The translations under genes and the position numbers were made by a program. From positions 1 to 64,000 of the forward strand of contig NZ_SRRZ01000011.1 in assembly GCF_013179805.1 (NCBI RefSeq): DNA of 64,000 bases, read 5' to 3'. Below, in pieces: positions 1-9,162 of this stretch. The notes below the pieces were generated by a model. That model ran no database searches. It worked only from the letters and a program-made list of their open reading frames with translations, and was not told the origin of the DNA. Numbering within the stretch: position 1 is the stretch's first letter; the number at the start of each line of letters is the position of its first letter. This stretch comes from Microcoleus asticus IPMA8 (GTDB lineage Bacteria > Cyanobacteriota > Cyanobacteriia > Cyanobacteriales > Microcoleaceae).

Positions 1-110
1 TGAGAATTCTTTAAGATGCACCGTACTTGCTCTCCCTTTTTGGACACAATACGTAATTTACCATCATTTAAGCCTTAACTGAACCGTATTGTGCTATAGT
101 TATGTCTTCA

Positions 111-131
111 GAACAGGCAAGATGCCTGTTC
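111..131. repeat. Short perfect inverted repeat upstream of permease gene
   Basis: Two 9-base arms, GAACAGGCA and TGCCTGTTC, are separated by three bases. A related hairpin (GAACAGGC..GCCTGTT) recurs near 36460, so this is probably a dispersed cyanobacterial repeat rather than a gene-specific operator. It lies about 45 bases before the permease ATG. Confidence 0.6.
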
Positions 132-177
132 CACAACAGACAAATATTTTTGTTCACGCATCTTGCTTGCTACAGTT

Positions 178-1449
178 ATGTCTTCACCACTTCTTAAGCG
201 AGAGTTAGGTGTTTTCGGCGCAACTCTCATGGGCCTGGGCTCAATCCTCGGTACCGGAGTATTTGTGAGTATCGGCATTGCGACGGAAGTTGCCGGACCG
301 GGAGTGATTTTGGCTGTCGGTATTGCGGCTTTAGTGGCTGTTTGCAATGGCCTTAGCAGCGCTCAATTAGCGGCAAATCATCCTGTTAGCGGCGGTACTT
401 ATGAATATGGCTACAAATATCTCAATCCTTGGCTGGGTTTCACTGCCGGCTGGATGTTTCTGGTGGCGAAAACGGCTTCTGCGGCTACTGCTGCTTTAGG
501 TTTTGCGGGGTATTTTTTAAATGCAGTTGGTGTCGCCGATCGCACTTACCTGATCCTAACAGCTTTAGTCGCCGTCGCCGCCATCACTTTAATTGTATTG
601 ACGGGAATTAGGCGATCGAATATCGCCAATACTGCCATAGTCTCAGTTACACTTTTATCCTTAGCGGTGTTTGTTGCTGTCGGTTTGCCAGAGGTAAGGT
701 GGGAAATGGCCACCGTACAGAATGATAGCTCGATCGGCTCCATCTTCCAGGCTACCGCCCTGATGTTTGTCGCTTATAGCGGTTACGCCCGCATCACCAC
801 AATGAGCGAGGAAGTGCGGGAACCGAGGGAAACCATTCCCAAAGCCATAATTTTCACTTTGGTACTGACAATGCTGCTTTACGTCGGGGTAGCAGTAGTT
901 GTCGCGGGTGCGGGGGGAGCCGATAAATTGTCTTTACAAATAGGCGGTACGGCTGCACCTTTGGAAGTCATCGCCCGCAGTTTCCGAATTCCAGGAGTTT
1001 CTCAACTGCTAGCCGTCGGCGCAATTACCGCTATGTTGGGAGTCTTGCTGAACTTAATTTTAGGGCTGTCGCGCATCTGGCTGGCGATGGGGCGGCGCTT
1101 GGATATGCCGAGAGTCTTGGCGCGGCTGAATCCTTCGGGGACAACTCCCTACGTGGCTGTGGTGGTTGTCGAAGTTACGATCGCACTTTTAATCCTCGTC
1201 GGCGATGTCAAAACCACTTGGTCGTTCAGTGCTTTTAGCGTTTTGATATATTACGCTATCACCAACCTCGCCGCGCTGCAACTTTCCCCCGCCGAAAGGC
1301 TTTATCCGCAGTGGGTGGCTTGGGTGGGTTTGGGGAATTGTCTGTTTCTGGCTTTTTGGGTGGAGAGGCAAATTTGGCTGACAGGATTGGCATTAATTGC
1401 CGCCGGTTTAATTTGGCGGGCGATCGTCCGACTCCCAGCGAGAAAGTAG
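178..1449 (+). CDS. APC-family amino acid permease
   Basis: A polytopic inner-membrane transporter of about 423 residues, with roughly twelve hydrophobic segments across its whole length. The N-terminal segment reads GATLMGLGSILGTGVFVSIG, the glycine-rich first-helix signature of the amino acid/polyamine/organocation (APC) superfamily. EEVREPRETIPKAI after the fifth to sixth helix is the usual cytoplasmic loop motif of the family (EE..NP...IP.AI). It most likely imports or exchanges an amino acid by cation symport; the substrate cannot be read from the sequence. An in-frame TTG at 163 would add five residues, but the ATG at 178 fits the family start better. No obvious Shine-Dalgarno precedes either. 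It is followed 42 bases later by the NYN-LOTUS gene on the same strand. Confidence 0.85.
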   Translation: MSSPLLKRELGVFGATLMGLGSILGTGVFVSIGIATEVAGPGVILAVGIAALVAVCNGLSSAQLAANHPVSGGTYEYGYKYLNPWLGFTAGWMFLVAKTASAATAALGFAGYFLNAVGVADRTYLILTALVAVAAITLIVLTGIRRSNIANTAIVSVTLLSLAVFVAVGLPEVRWEMATVQNDSSIGSIFQATALMFVAYSGYARITTMSEEVREPRETIPKAIIFTLVLTMLLYVGVAVVVAGAGGADKLSLQIGGTAAPLEVIARSFRIPGVSQLLAVGAITAMLGVLLNLILGLSRIWLAMGRRLDMPRVLARLNPSGTTPYVAVVVVEVTIALLILVGDVKTTWSFSAFSVLIYYAITNLAALQLSPAERLYPQWVAWVGLGNCLFLAFWVERQIWLTGLALIAAGLIWRAIVRLPARK

Positions 1450-1491
1450 AATTGTGATAAATTGAAACAGCATCCCGCATTGTAGAGGGCC

Positions 1492-2901
1492 ATGCCCGAT
1501 CGAACTCCCGAGCTTGCGACTCAAGAATCTCTCGCATTCAGCGCCATCAGTCGCTATATCGCTCAAACACTAATTACCATTCAGGAACAGCATCCCGAAT
1601 GGATAGCTGAAAAATACAGGAAAACCCCCTGGGCTAAACCTGATTTTCAGTCTGTTTTGATTGGAAAATTGACAAAAAGTTTCCGAGTAGCCGGCGATAC
1701 AGATTCCCTGCTGCTAACTGCGAAAAAATACTTACAAATTCTGCTGGTTCCAGAATTCGTTAATTCACCTCAATTCAGCAAATTATCTGCCAAAATTCAG
1801 CAGCTAGCCCAATCTCAAACAGCACCAGCTAAATCACAAAACTCAGTTTCCTCAGAACCTCCAACTCCAACAGCCAATCAACCAGCCCCGCTTCCTGTCG
1901 GCATTGCTATATTGCTGTTAGATGTCGAAAACTTGCAACTCACCATCGAAACCGAAAAATTCCTAGAGGGAATTTGCCACTATCCCATCCAAATCAAAGT
2001 TGCCTTTGCCAACTGGCGCAGCATGGGCAAGAAAGATGCCGAATTTCACCAGCGCGGGTATCAACTAATTCACGTCCCCCCCGGCAAAGACAGCGCCGAC
2101 TTAAAAATGGCTACAGTCGGCGCATCGATTTTCGTACATTATCCCACAGCCAAAGAGATTTTTGTCTGTTCGTCCGATCGAGCCCTCACTCACCTCAGCA
2201 ATACACTGCAAGCCCACGGATTAACAGTATTTCAAGTCCGCAAACAAATAGATAAAATTATAGTTTTAAACAGCAAAACCGGACAAGTGGAAACCCATTC
2301 CCTCGTAACTATACCGGAAATTACACCCCTAGAACAATTAGTTATCCAGCTTAAAGAATTAATCAAAAAAGAGCAAAAACGCACCTCAACTCAGTGGATA
2401 AAACTTTCTACTGTTTCAGCTTTATTTAGGGAAAATTACGGCTTAGTCCTAAATCAAGTTGTTGCCCATCATTCGCTCGGTACTAAAACCCGGGATATCT
2501 TTCTTAAATATCCCACCGATTTTGTCCTCCACAAACCCTCAGAAAATTCTCAAACTTATGTGACTCTTTTTGAAGTCAGACTGTCGCCCCCACAGCCAAT
2601 ACTTAGCCAAGAAATTCAGAATAATTACCAGGCAGCACCTGCAAGTTTGACAGATATTAATTCTCTGGAAGACTTGGAAAGAGCTCTTGTCAAAATAGTT
2701 GGCGACTTAACCGACAACTCTCCTAAAAATTATGTATTTCTCTCTAATGTAGGCAGCGAATTTCACAGACAATACGGCAAACAAATTACCCAAATAATTA
2801 AAGATTTTAATCTCGGTAGAAAGTTTACTAAATTTTTGCAATCCTGCGCTTCTCTCCAGCTAAAAAAAGGTGAAAAAGGCTGGCAAGTTTCTCTCAATTA
2901 A
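1492..2901 (+). CDS. NYN-domain protein with two C-terminal LOTUS/OST-HTH-like domains
   Basis: 469 residues. Residues about 136-255 form an NYN (PIN-like) domain: ILLLDVENLQL gives D144 and N147, GKDSADLKM gives D200 and D203, and CSSD gives D229. This is the acidic set expected of an active metal-dependent ribonuclease. Two winged-helix-like modules follow, about 278-362 and 392-467. The second, with the YVFLSNVGSEFHRQYG pattern and a terminal GWQVSL strand, looks like an OST-HTH/LOTUS domain; the first is weaker. Residues 1-105 are a separate helical region, then a Pro/Ser/Gln linker. NYN plus LOTUS is known from eukaryotic MARF1/limkain-b1 and from bacterial proteins, where RNA binding and cleavage are inferred. 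The ATG is preceded by GAGGG. RNA is the likely substrate, but this is inference. Confidence 0.8.
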   Translation: MPDRTPELATQESLAFSAISRYIAQTLITIQEQHPEWIAEKYRKTPWAKPDFQSVLIGKLTKSFRVAGDTDSLLLTAKKYLQILLVPEFVNSPQFSKLSAKIQQLAQSQTAPAKSQNSVSSEPPTPTANQPAPLPVGIAILLLDVENLQLTIETEKFLEGICHYPIQIKVAFANWRSMGKKDAEFHQRGYQLIHVPPGKDSADLKMATVGASIFVHYPTAKEIFVCSSDRALTHLSNTLQAHGLTVFQVRKQIDKIIVLNSKTGQVETHSLVTIPEITPLEQLVIQLKELIKKEQKRTSTQWIKLSTVSALFRENYGLVLNQVVAHHSLGTKTRDIFLKYPTDFVLHKPSENSQTYVTLFEVRLSPPQPILSQEIQNNYQAAPASLTDINSLEDLERALVKIVGDLTDNSPKNYVFLSNVGSEFHRQYGKQITQIIKDFNLGRKFTKFLQSCASLQLKKGEKGWQVSLN

Positions 2902-2984
2902 TTAAAACTTAAAATATATAAGCATCCCCATTACTAGCAACTTGAGCTATCATACAAACTGGACGTAAAGAAATGTAAAGGGAT

Positions 2985-3692
2985 ATGCACGACAAAGTTG
3001 TGGTTGTGGTGGGTGCGACTGGCGGCATCGGTTCAGCGGTAGCCCGCAAACTCGCTGATGCGGGTGCGAGGCTAGTGCTAGCCGCCAGAGACAGCAGCAA
3101 ATTAGACGCTTTAGCTAGCGAACTTTCAGCAACAGAGGTAATGTGCGTACCCACAGATATCACCGATTTGCCGCAAGTCGAGACGCTGATGCACAAAGCT
3201 GCGGGGCATTTCGGACAAATTGATGCCCTCGTAAACGCCGCCGGTGCCGGAATTCTCAAGCAGTGGAACAAGTTAGAACCCGCTGATTTAGATGCAATGC
3301 TTGACTTGAACTTGAAAGGCAGTTTTTACACGTCTCAAGCAGCGGCGAATGTGATGAAAGAGCGCAAATCCGGCCACATTTGCAATGTCATCGGGATTTT
3401 GGGCAAGCATTCAATGGCGATGGGAACGGCTTATTGCGCTTCAAAGTTTGGGGTAGTTGGTTTCAGCAAGTGCATGGCAGATGAGCTGCGACGCTACGGC
3501 ATTAAGTTTACGCTATTCTATTTTGGCGGGGTGGATTCTCCGTTTTGGGATAATGTGAGTTTAAAGGTAGACCGGTCAAAAATGCTGAGTACCGAAACTG
3601 CCGCAAATGCGATTATGTTTGCTCTTTCGGCTGACCCGCAAGCTGTGCCGATGGAGATTAATATTCAGCCGGAAAGTCATTTGTTCTTTTAG
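2985..3692 (+). CDS. Short-chain dehydrogenase/reductase (SDR)
   Basis: A 235-residue classical SDR. The N-terminal Rossmann motif is GATGGIGSAVA (residues about 8-18), NAAGAG is the structural motif near residue 85, and YCASKFG near residue 150 supplies the catalytic Tyr and Lys (YxxxK). An upstream Ser is expected in the VIGILGKHS stretch. Cytoplasmic NAD(P)H-dependent oxidoreductase; the substrate is not predictable. It resembles the 3-oxoacyl-ACP reductase-like group, but the C-terminus lacks anything diagnostic. It stands alone, 83 bases after the NYN gene. ATG at 2985 is preceded by AAAGGGAT, a reasonable ribosome-binding site. Confidence 0.85.
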   Translation: MHDKVVVVVGATGGIGSAVARKLADAGARLVLAARDSSKLDALASELSATEVMCVPTDITDLPQVETLMHKAAGHFGQIDALVNAAGAGILKQWNKLEPADLDAMLDLNLKGSFYTSQAAANVMKERKSGHICNVIGILGKHSMAMGTAYCASKFGVVGFSKCMADELRRYGIKFTLFYFGGVDSPFWDNVSLKVDRSKMLSTETAANAIMFALSADPQAVPMEINIQPESHLFF

Positions 3693-4057
3693 CGATTGAG
3701 GAGTGATTTGAAGGCATTTGGGATTCGGCAGCCAAAGCTCAAAGGCAAAAAAATTATGACATCTTTAAGTTTGAGAACTTGCCCGTAACCTCTATATCTA
3801 GGGTGCTTATGGGTACACCTGACCGCTTGAGGCAGACCTCGCGGCCGAATCCAAGTTATCGCAGACACCGGGTTTCTTTTAATTGCCGACCTATTTCTGC
3901 CTTCAGGGGGATTTAGGATATTAAATTTTTACGTTATTATTAAGCGCGCGCACTAAAAATACATGAAAAATATCCTTTCCTCAGTTCCTTCCTTGCAGTT
4001 TCGCACTGAAAATCGGCTGATTTTCCATTTTTCAGTCTCCATTTTCAATTATTGATT
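3693..4057. other. Intergenic region, no gene seen
   Basis: About 365 bases between the SDR and hppD genes. It contains a fragment of the dispersed CCGGGTTTCTTTT repeat at 3875-3888 and an alternating GCGCGCGC tract near 3944. No open frame, tRNA or strong hairpin was found. Confidence 0.4.
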
Positions 4058-5119
4058 ATGGAGTTCGATCGCATTCACTTTTACGTTGAAAATGCTAAAA
4101 TATCCCGCGACTGGTTTGTCAGCCGCTTAGGCTTTCAATCAACAGCAGGTTATGCCAACAGCCACACTCAAACTGAAGTTGTCACCAGCGGCAATGTATG
4201 TTTTGTTTTATCTTCGCCCCTAACTTCCGCTAGTCCCGCTGCTAGTTGGTTGAAGTTTCATCCTCCCGGGATTGGCGATGTGGGTTTTCGGGTAAAAAAT
4301 ATCGAATTAGCGGTAGCTAGAGCGGCTGCCGAAGGCGCTAATATCCTCGAACCGATTCAAGAAGGCCTAAACCAAGGAGGCTATTTTAAGCGGGCAAAAA
4401 TTGCTGGCTGGGGAGATTTAAGCCACACGCTCGTTGAGCGAATTGGTGGTCATTCACAGCTATCGGCTTCGGGTAAGCTGTCCCTGTTTACCTTGATTGA
4501 CCACGTAGTGTTAAATGTTGAATCTGGCGATTTGTCAAGTGCTGTTAGTTGGTATCAAAAAATATTAGGTTTTCAACCCCAGCAAAATTTTGACATTCAG
4601 ACTCAGAAATCGGCTTTGCGGAGCCAAGTTATGGTGCACGCTGAAGGTGGGGTGCAATTCCCGATTAATGAACCGGCATCAACTAATTCTCAAATTCAAG
4701 AGTTTTTGAGTGCAAATCGGGGGCCGGGAATTCAGCACATGGCTTTGCAAACTGATAATATTGTGGGGGTTGTTGCCGATTTGCGATCGCGCGGTTTGCC
4801 TTTTCTGCCTGTTCCTCCAACATACTACTCGGAATTGCAGCAGCGGCAAAACTATTTGCCCTCAGATTGGCAATCAATTGCAGCTTCTGAAGTTTTGGCA
4901 GATTGGCAAGAAGATACTCCCGCAGCGATGCTGCTGCAAATCTTTACCCAGCCAATTTTTGCAGAACCGACTTTCTTTTTCGAGATGATTGAGCGCCGAG
5001 TTACTTTAGTTAACGGCAAACAGGTGCAAGCGGGAGGTTTTGGGGCAGGGAATTTTCGAGCTTTGTTTGAGGCAATTGAACGGGAACAAATGAAGAGGGG
5101 AAGTTTGATAAATGATTGA
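4058..5119 (+). CDS. hppD: 4-hydroxyphenylpyruvate dioxygenase
   Basis: Converts 4-hydroxyphenylpyruvate and O2 to homogentisate, the head-group precursor of tocopherol in cyanobacteria; homogentisate is also made in tyrosine breakdown. 353 residues with two vicinal-oxygen-chelate halves (about 1-130 and 145-320). The iron-binding facial triad is visible as H149 in LIDHVVLN, H227 in GIQHMALQ and E309 in FFFEMIERR. The C-terminal GFGAGNFRALFEAIE helix is the conserved lid of the family. The ATG at 4058 is preferred over an upstream in-frame TTG at 4052. It stands alone: convergent with the GNAT gene that follows, with no visible tyrosine or tocopherol neighbours. Confidence 0.92.
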   Translation: MEFDRIHFYVENAKISRDWFVSRLGFQSTAGYANSHTQTEVVTSGNVCFVLSSPLTSASPAASWLKFHPPGIGDVGFRVKNIELAVARAAAEGANILEPIQEGLNQGGYFKRAKIAGWGDLSHTLVERIGGHSQLSASGKLSLFTLIDHVVLNVESGDLSSAVSWYQKILGFQPQQNFDIQTQKSALRSQVMVHAEGGVQFPINEPASTNSQIQEFLSANRGPGIQHMALQTDNIVGVVADLRSRGLPFLPVPPTYYSELQQRQNYLPSDWQSIAASEVLADWQEDTPAAMLLQIFTQPIFAEPTFFFEMIERRVTLVNGKQVQAGGFGAGNFRALFEAIEREQMKRGSLIND

Positions 5120-5139
5120 TAAAATTTCCACTTTTTACG

Positions 5140-5673
5140 TCAGGCGGGCGTGTTAATCAGCACTGCGATATCCCTCCAACCGTAGGCAATTTCTTTGAGT
5201 GCAATTCCTGCTCTGCTTGTCTGTTGTTCCTCCACTTTTTCACCTCCTAAAAATTCATAAAACCTGCAAGCTGAATTGTCTGCCAGTACCCAAACCAGCA
5301 TCGAATTCAAAGTGAATTCTGCCAATTTTGTTGCAACTGTTCTCACAAGTTGCTGTCCGATTCCTTGACGCTGATATTCCTCCAAAATATAGATGGCAAA
5401 TAATTCTCCTTGATAAACATATTTGCCCGTTCGCTCGCGACCACCCGCAGCAAAACCCACAATTTTTCCCTCGTCATTCTCAGCTACACACACAAAATCT
5501 TCACTTTTTTCTGCCTTGACGAGGATTTCTTGCCAACGGCTTTCTCCTTTTTCATAGGATAACTGTGCGAGGTAATCTGCGGGTACAATTTCCCGGTAAG
5601 CTGTCCGCCAAGTATCTAGATTAACCCGTGCGATTGCAGGTGCGTCAGCGATTTTAGCTTCTCTCACAATCAT
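5140..5673 (-). CDS. GNAT-family N-acetyltransferase
   Basis: 177 residues with the GNAT fold. The acetyl-CoA pyrophosphate-binding loop is QRQGIGQQL (motif A, Q/RxxGxG), preceded by the beta strand ELFAIYIL. The C-terminal SACRFYEFLGGEKVEE is motif B. The N-terminal IREA-like start (MIVREAKIADAPAIARV) is typical. The acetyl acceptor is unknown. Its start overlaps the 3' end of the upstream diguanylate cyclase gene by 20 bases, so the two are probably co-transcribed and translationally coupled, though no functional link is evident. Confidence 0.85.
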   Translation of the reverse strand: MIVREAKIADAPAIARVNLDTWRTAYREIVPADYLAQLSYEKGESRWQEILVKAEKSEDFVCVAENDEGKIVGFAAGGRERTGKYVYQGELFAIYILEEYQRQGIGQQLVRTVATKLAEFTLNSMLVWVLADNSACRFYEFLGGEKVEEQQTSRAGIALKEIAYGWRDIAVLINTPA

Positions 5674-7801
5674 CAGAAAATACTCCTTTCCCGCCCTGAA
5701 ATTCTCTTTTCAAGTCTAGGCAAACTATACGATCGCGCCCTTCTAGTTTAGCTCGATAAAGCGCTCGATCGGCCTGTCCAATTAACCCCTCAATCGATAA
5801 ACTAGCAGAAGGCACAGCACTAGCGATCCCGATACTGAGAGTTATAAACTTACTTACCTTGGAAGCAGCGTGAAAAATTGCCGCAGCTTTCAAATCGCTG
5901 CGAATTGATTCAGCTACCCGCATTGCTCCTTTCACATCAGTTCGCGACAAAATTACCGCAAATTCTTCGCCGCCGTAGCGGGCGGCTAAATCTCCCGCCC
6001 GCTGAGCGTTGCTAGCTAAAATCTGCGCCACTTGTTTTAAACATTCGTCGCCTCGTTGATGCCCGTAACGATCGTTGTAAAGTTTGAAAAAATCGATATC
6101 GCACAAAATTAAAGACAGCGACTCTTTTTCTCGCTCCATGCACTGCCATTCTAACTCCAATTTTTGGTCAAAACAGCGACGGTTGGGAATTTGAGTCAAT
6201 CCGTCCATCGAAGCGAGGCGCTGCAATTCCATGTTAGCTGCTTCTAATTTTAATTTGGCTTGTTCTAAAGCTAAATTTTGCCGAGCTAATTCTTCACTTT
6301 GCCGTTTTTCTTGTTCGTACAAAAATCGGATTGAAGCTTCAGCTTTTTGCAATTCTTGCTCCGCAAATTTGCGCTTAACAAACTCGCCTAATTGAGAACC
6401 TAAACCACCTATTATCTGAAGTAACTCTTGATCCGGTGGCAGTTCTTCCCGACAAAAAAAAGTCATTACTCCTACAACTTGGCCCCTAGCGTGAATGGGA
6501 AAACCGAATCCCGATCGCAGTCCCGCTTCCTCGGCCAAGCCCGATCGCACGAAATAGCGATCGCCCGCAATATCAGTAATCCACTGCGGAGAACCGCTCC
6601 TGGAAACCGCTCCCGGCAAACCCTCACCCGGAGCAAAAGTAATCTGCGGGTCGTTTTCGGCAAACTCGCTAACTTCTTCCGCTGCCTGCCAAACTGCCAC
6701 CCGCCGCCAACAAGGAGTTTCCTCGATCGGACTGCAAAGTGGCAGACACCAAAGTGACTGTTTTTCGGATTTTATTGTCGCACCCAATCTAGTTTCTTTC
6801 TCCCCCTCTGCGGGCGTCCACAGTTCGCCAATATCCCACCCAAAACTTTGGCAAATACCTTGCAAAATTCTCGGAGTTGCGCTATCTAGAGAACTTGATT
6901 CTGACAGGATATGAGTAACAGCATACTGTGCTTCTTGACAATTTTTTATGCGCTCTTGCTTGGTAATGTCTTTGCCGATATAAACAAAATCTTGTATAAC
7001 CTCGCTATCTGGATACTTGCTTCCTATGCTTGTATTGAAAGTAGAGCATGAAAACGCGACAATCAGCTTTAAACCTATTTTCGTTTGGCAAGCTACTTTT
7101 ACTTGAGGCCAATATTCGCTTTTAAGTGCAGGAGGTAGCTGGCTGATTTTGCGCAACAATTCTTCGTCCGTCGTAATCATGGATATGGATTTGCCGATAA
7201 ATTCCGCTTCTGTATATCCAAATAATTGCTGTGCAGCTTGATTCACTTTTTTGATTTTTCCCGATGGTGCTGTTACTAACAAAACATCGCCTAGGGAATT
7301 AATAATTTTGTCAATATAATCTCCAGTCGCAGCTAAGTAATCGACTTTAATACTGTTTTCGTTGGCAGCCTGAACCATGTTTTGCTGAGCTACAATGCTA
7401 TCTGTCACATCTTCGCATAAAATAATCAATCTGTCAGCATTGGCTTCTCCCTTATAGCCAAAGATGTACAAATTTAGATACAAATAAGATCCATCTTTGA
7501 GAACTCTGGTAATTGATTTTAACTGAAAGTCTTGCTCTCGTTCTTCAATAATGCCTTCAAGGATTCCTTCAATTCCAATCAGTTCAGGAAAGCTATCGCG
7601 CACGTCTCTTCCTTCGGCTACTTCCTCATGAATGTAGCTAAAATCTTGCACTTTCAAAGATATTTCTTTAATCTTAAGTTCCCGATCCACTGCGATGTAT
7701 TCCATCCTGCGTAAGGATAACAGCTTATAAAGAAGAATATTAATATTTCTCAGGCTGCTCTCTAGAGTTAATGTTGGAAGTATTTCGTTATTGTAGAGCA
7801 T
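5654..7801 (-). CDS. Diguanylate cyclase with PAS-PAS-GAF sensory modules
   Basis: A cytoplasmic c-di-GMP synthase of about 715 residues. Order: a PAS-like domain (about 30-145); a second PAS (about 165-285, with GDVLLVTAPSGKIKKVNQAA); a GAF domain (about 290-480); a coiled coil of charged heptads (about 490-535); and a GGDEF domain (about 540-700). The active site reads GGEEF, preceded by RAGD five residues upstream, which is a complete allosteric I-site (RxxD). Product-inhibited, active cyclase is therefore expected; there is no EAL or HD-GYP partner nearby. No membrane segment is seen, so it probably senses a cytoplasmic small molecule or redox signal. An ATG at 7801 and a GTG at 7804 are adjacent starts. 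Confidence 0.9.
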   Translation of the reverse strand: MLYNNEILPTLTLESSLRNINILLYKLLSLRRMEYIAVDRELKIKEISLKVQDFSYIHEEVAEGRDVRDSFPELIGIEGILEGIIEEREQDFQLKSITRVLKDGSYLYLNLYIFGYKGEANADRLIILCEDVTDSIVAQQNMVQAANENSIKVDYLAATGDYIDKIINSLGDVLLVTAPSGKIKKVNQAAQQLFGYTEAEFIGKSISMITTDEELLRKISQLPPALKSEYWPQVKVACQTKIGLKLIVAFSCSTFNTSIGSKYPDSEVIQDFVYIGKDITKQERIKNCQEAQYAVTHILSESSSLDSATPRILQGICQSFGWDIGELWTPAEGEKETRLGATIKSEKQSLWCLPLCSPIEETPCWRRVAVWQAAEEVSEFAENDPQITFAPGEGLPGAVSRSGSPQWITDIAGDRYFVRSGLAEEAGLRSGFGFPIHARGQVVGVMTFFCREELPPDQELLQIIGGLGSQLGEFVKRKFAEQELQKAEASIRFLYEQEKRQSEELARQNLALEQAKLKLEAANMELQRLASMDGLTQIPNRRCFDQKLELEWQCMEREKESLSLILCDIDFFKLYNDRYGHQRGDECLKQVAQILASNAQRAGDLAARYGGEEFAVILSRTDVKGAMRVAESIRSDLKAAAIFHAASKVSKFITLSIGIASAVPSASLSIEGLIGQADRALYRAKLEGRDRIVCLDLKREFQGGKGVFSDDCERS

Positions 7802-7804
7802 CAC

Positions 7805-8283
7805 TATCCAAGGTTAGCAGGTAAAGTTAGTTGTTTTTTGGCTGCTATTTCTCATGGGAATTTTCATCCTGGCGGATGCCACCACCTGCTACCGCTGGCT
7901 AATTTATGGAAACAGTGCACTTTGGATTCTCCCAACAGTTTTTTGCTTATTTTTAAAATGGGCAAAATATTAATTTTACCAACTTTATTTTTGAGAAAGC
8001 GCAGTCAAAATCAGTCTCACTTGAGGTTGAGATTTATGAACAATACGTAGCGGTTTGCACTATTTGTGCCGCACATCTTAATTTTAAATTTCCCGATATG
8101 GGTTACAACCACTAAAGTTGAGGAGCGGCACAGTTTAATTCAAATGTTTCCTTTAATTAGCACCATTCCTATAGACCTTACCTCCCCTGGGTATTTGTGT
8201 CAATTTTTGTCAATAAACTGTTACCTTTAAGTGATATTATAATATCGAACAATTTGTATAAAAGCTTAAAAATATTCTGCTAA
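7805..8283. other. Intergenic region between divergent genes
   Basis: About 480 bases separating the minus-strand cyclase from the plus-strand HAD gene, so it should hold promoters in both directions. A TATAAT hexamer lies at 8238-8243, 41 bases before the HAD start, in a TA-rich tract. No -35 at proper spacing is clear (a TTGTCA at 8207-8212 is 25 bases away). A 70-codon open frame at 7838-8050 has no family resemblance and is not called. Confidence 0.4.
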
Positions 8284-8970
8284 ATGCTGAGACTTATTAC
8301 CGACTTTGATGGCCCGATCATGGACGTGTCCGATCGCTACTACCGAGTTTACCAGCAGTGTCTCGCCGAGACTAAGCGTTCGGGCCAACCAGTGTGCGAA
8401 CTCCTCAAAGCGGAGTTTTGGGACATGAAGCGCGCGCGGGTTCCCGAAACCGAAATCGCCATCCTCTCAGGATTAGACGCAGCCCAAGCCCGCGATTTTG
8501 CCCAGAAACGCCGTCAAACCGTCCACACCCTACCCTACATGATTTACGATCGACCAGCTCCCAGCGCTCTGGAAACCCTCGAAAAGGTGCAGCGCGCTGG
8601 AGTAGACTTAGCGGTGATGACCATGCGCCGCGTCAGGGAACTAGACGAAGCTTTCAACCGCTGCAATTTAGGGCAATTTTTCCCTGAAAACCGCCGTTAT
8701 TGCCTCCCCAACGATTACGTCAAAACCGGGGATGTCAAAGATAAGCCCCTGCTGATGGCAAGAGCTCTCGCCGAACTGCCGCCGGCTTCTGACATTTGGA
8801 TGGTTGGCGATACGGAGGCAGATATTATAGCAGCAAAAACGCACGGTGTTAAGGTAATTGGTGTTTTGTGCGGAATTCGCGATCGCACCCAACTAGAAAT
8901 GCACCAACCGGATTTAATTGCTAACAATTTGAGTGAAGCATTTGAGATTATTTTAAGTCGCCAAAATTAG
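8284..8970 (+). CDS. HAD-superfamily hydrolase
   Basis: 228 residues. Motif I is TDFDGPIMD at residues about 6-14 (nucleophile Asp and acid Asp in DFD). Motif II is the Thr in AVMTMRR. Motif III/IV is DKPLL followed by MVGDTEADIIAA, the acidic pair that holds Mg2+. A helical cap lies between motifs I and II (about 20-95), the type C1 arrangement of phosphoglycolate phosphatase-like enzymes. Likely a cytoplasmic phosphatase for a small phosphorylated metabolite; the true substrate is unknown. It is convergent with the CPP1-like gene, the two being separated only by heptamer arrays. Confidence 0.82.
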   Translation: MLRLITDFDGPIMDVSDRYYRVYQQCLAETKRSGQPVCELLKAEFWDMKRARVPETEIAILSGLDAAQARDFAQKRRQTVHTLPYMIYDRPAPSALETLEKVQRAGVDLAVMTMRRVRELDEAFNRCNLGQFFPENRRYCLPNDYVKTGDVKDKPLLMARALAELPPASDIWMVGDTEADIIAAKTHGVKVIGVLCGIRDRTQLEMHQPDLIANNLSEAFEIILSRQN

Positions 8971-9040
8971 TCATTAGTCATTAGTCATTAGTCATTAGTC
9001 ATTAGTCATTAGTCATTAGTCATTAGTTATGAGTTATTAA
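8966..9040. repeat. Heptanucleotide tandem array (TTAGTCA)n
   Basis: About nine near-perfect copies of TTAGTCA begin at the HAD stop codon and end in degenerate units (TTAGTTA, TGAGTTA). It belongs to the short tandemly repeated repetitive (STRR) heptamer class known from filamentous cyanobacteria. Confidence 0.9.
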
Positions 9041-9087
9041 TTGTTAGCTGATATTATTTGTCCGAGGTCTGGCATTTCACAGTTATT

Positions 9088-9162
9088 AGTTGTTGGCTGC
9101 TGACTGCTGACTAATGACTAATGACTGCTGACTAATAACTGCTGACTAATGACTCTTGACTA
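9088..9162. repeat. Inverted partner heptamer array (TGACTAA)n
   Basis: Copies of TGACTAA and TGACTGC, the reverse complement of the array at 8966-9040, run up to and into the stop codon of the CPP1-like gene. The two arrays could pair into a long imperfect stem around a loop of about 50 bases, which may serve as a transcription stop for both convergent genes. Confidence 0.8.

Noticed and set aside
8966..9040. Heptamer array as a CRISPR array
   Set aside because: The units are 7 bases and contiguous, with no unique spacers and no cas genes in the window.
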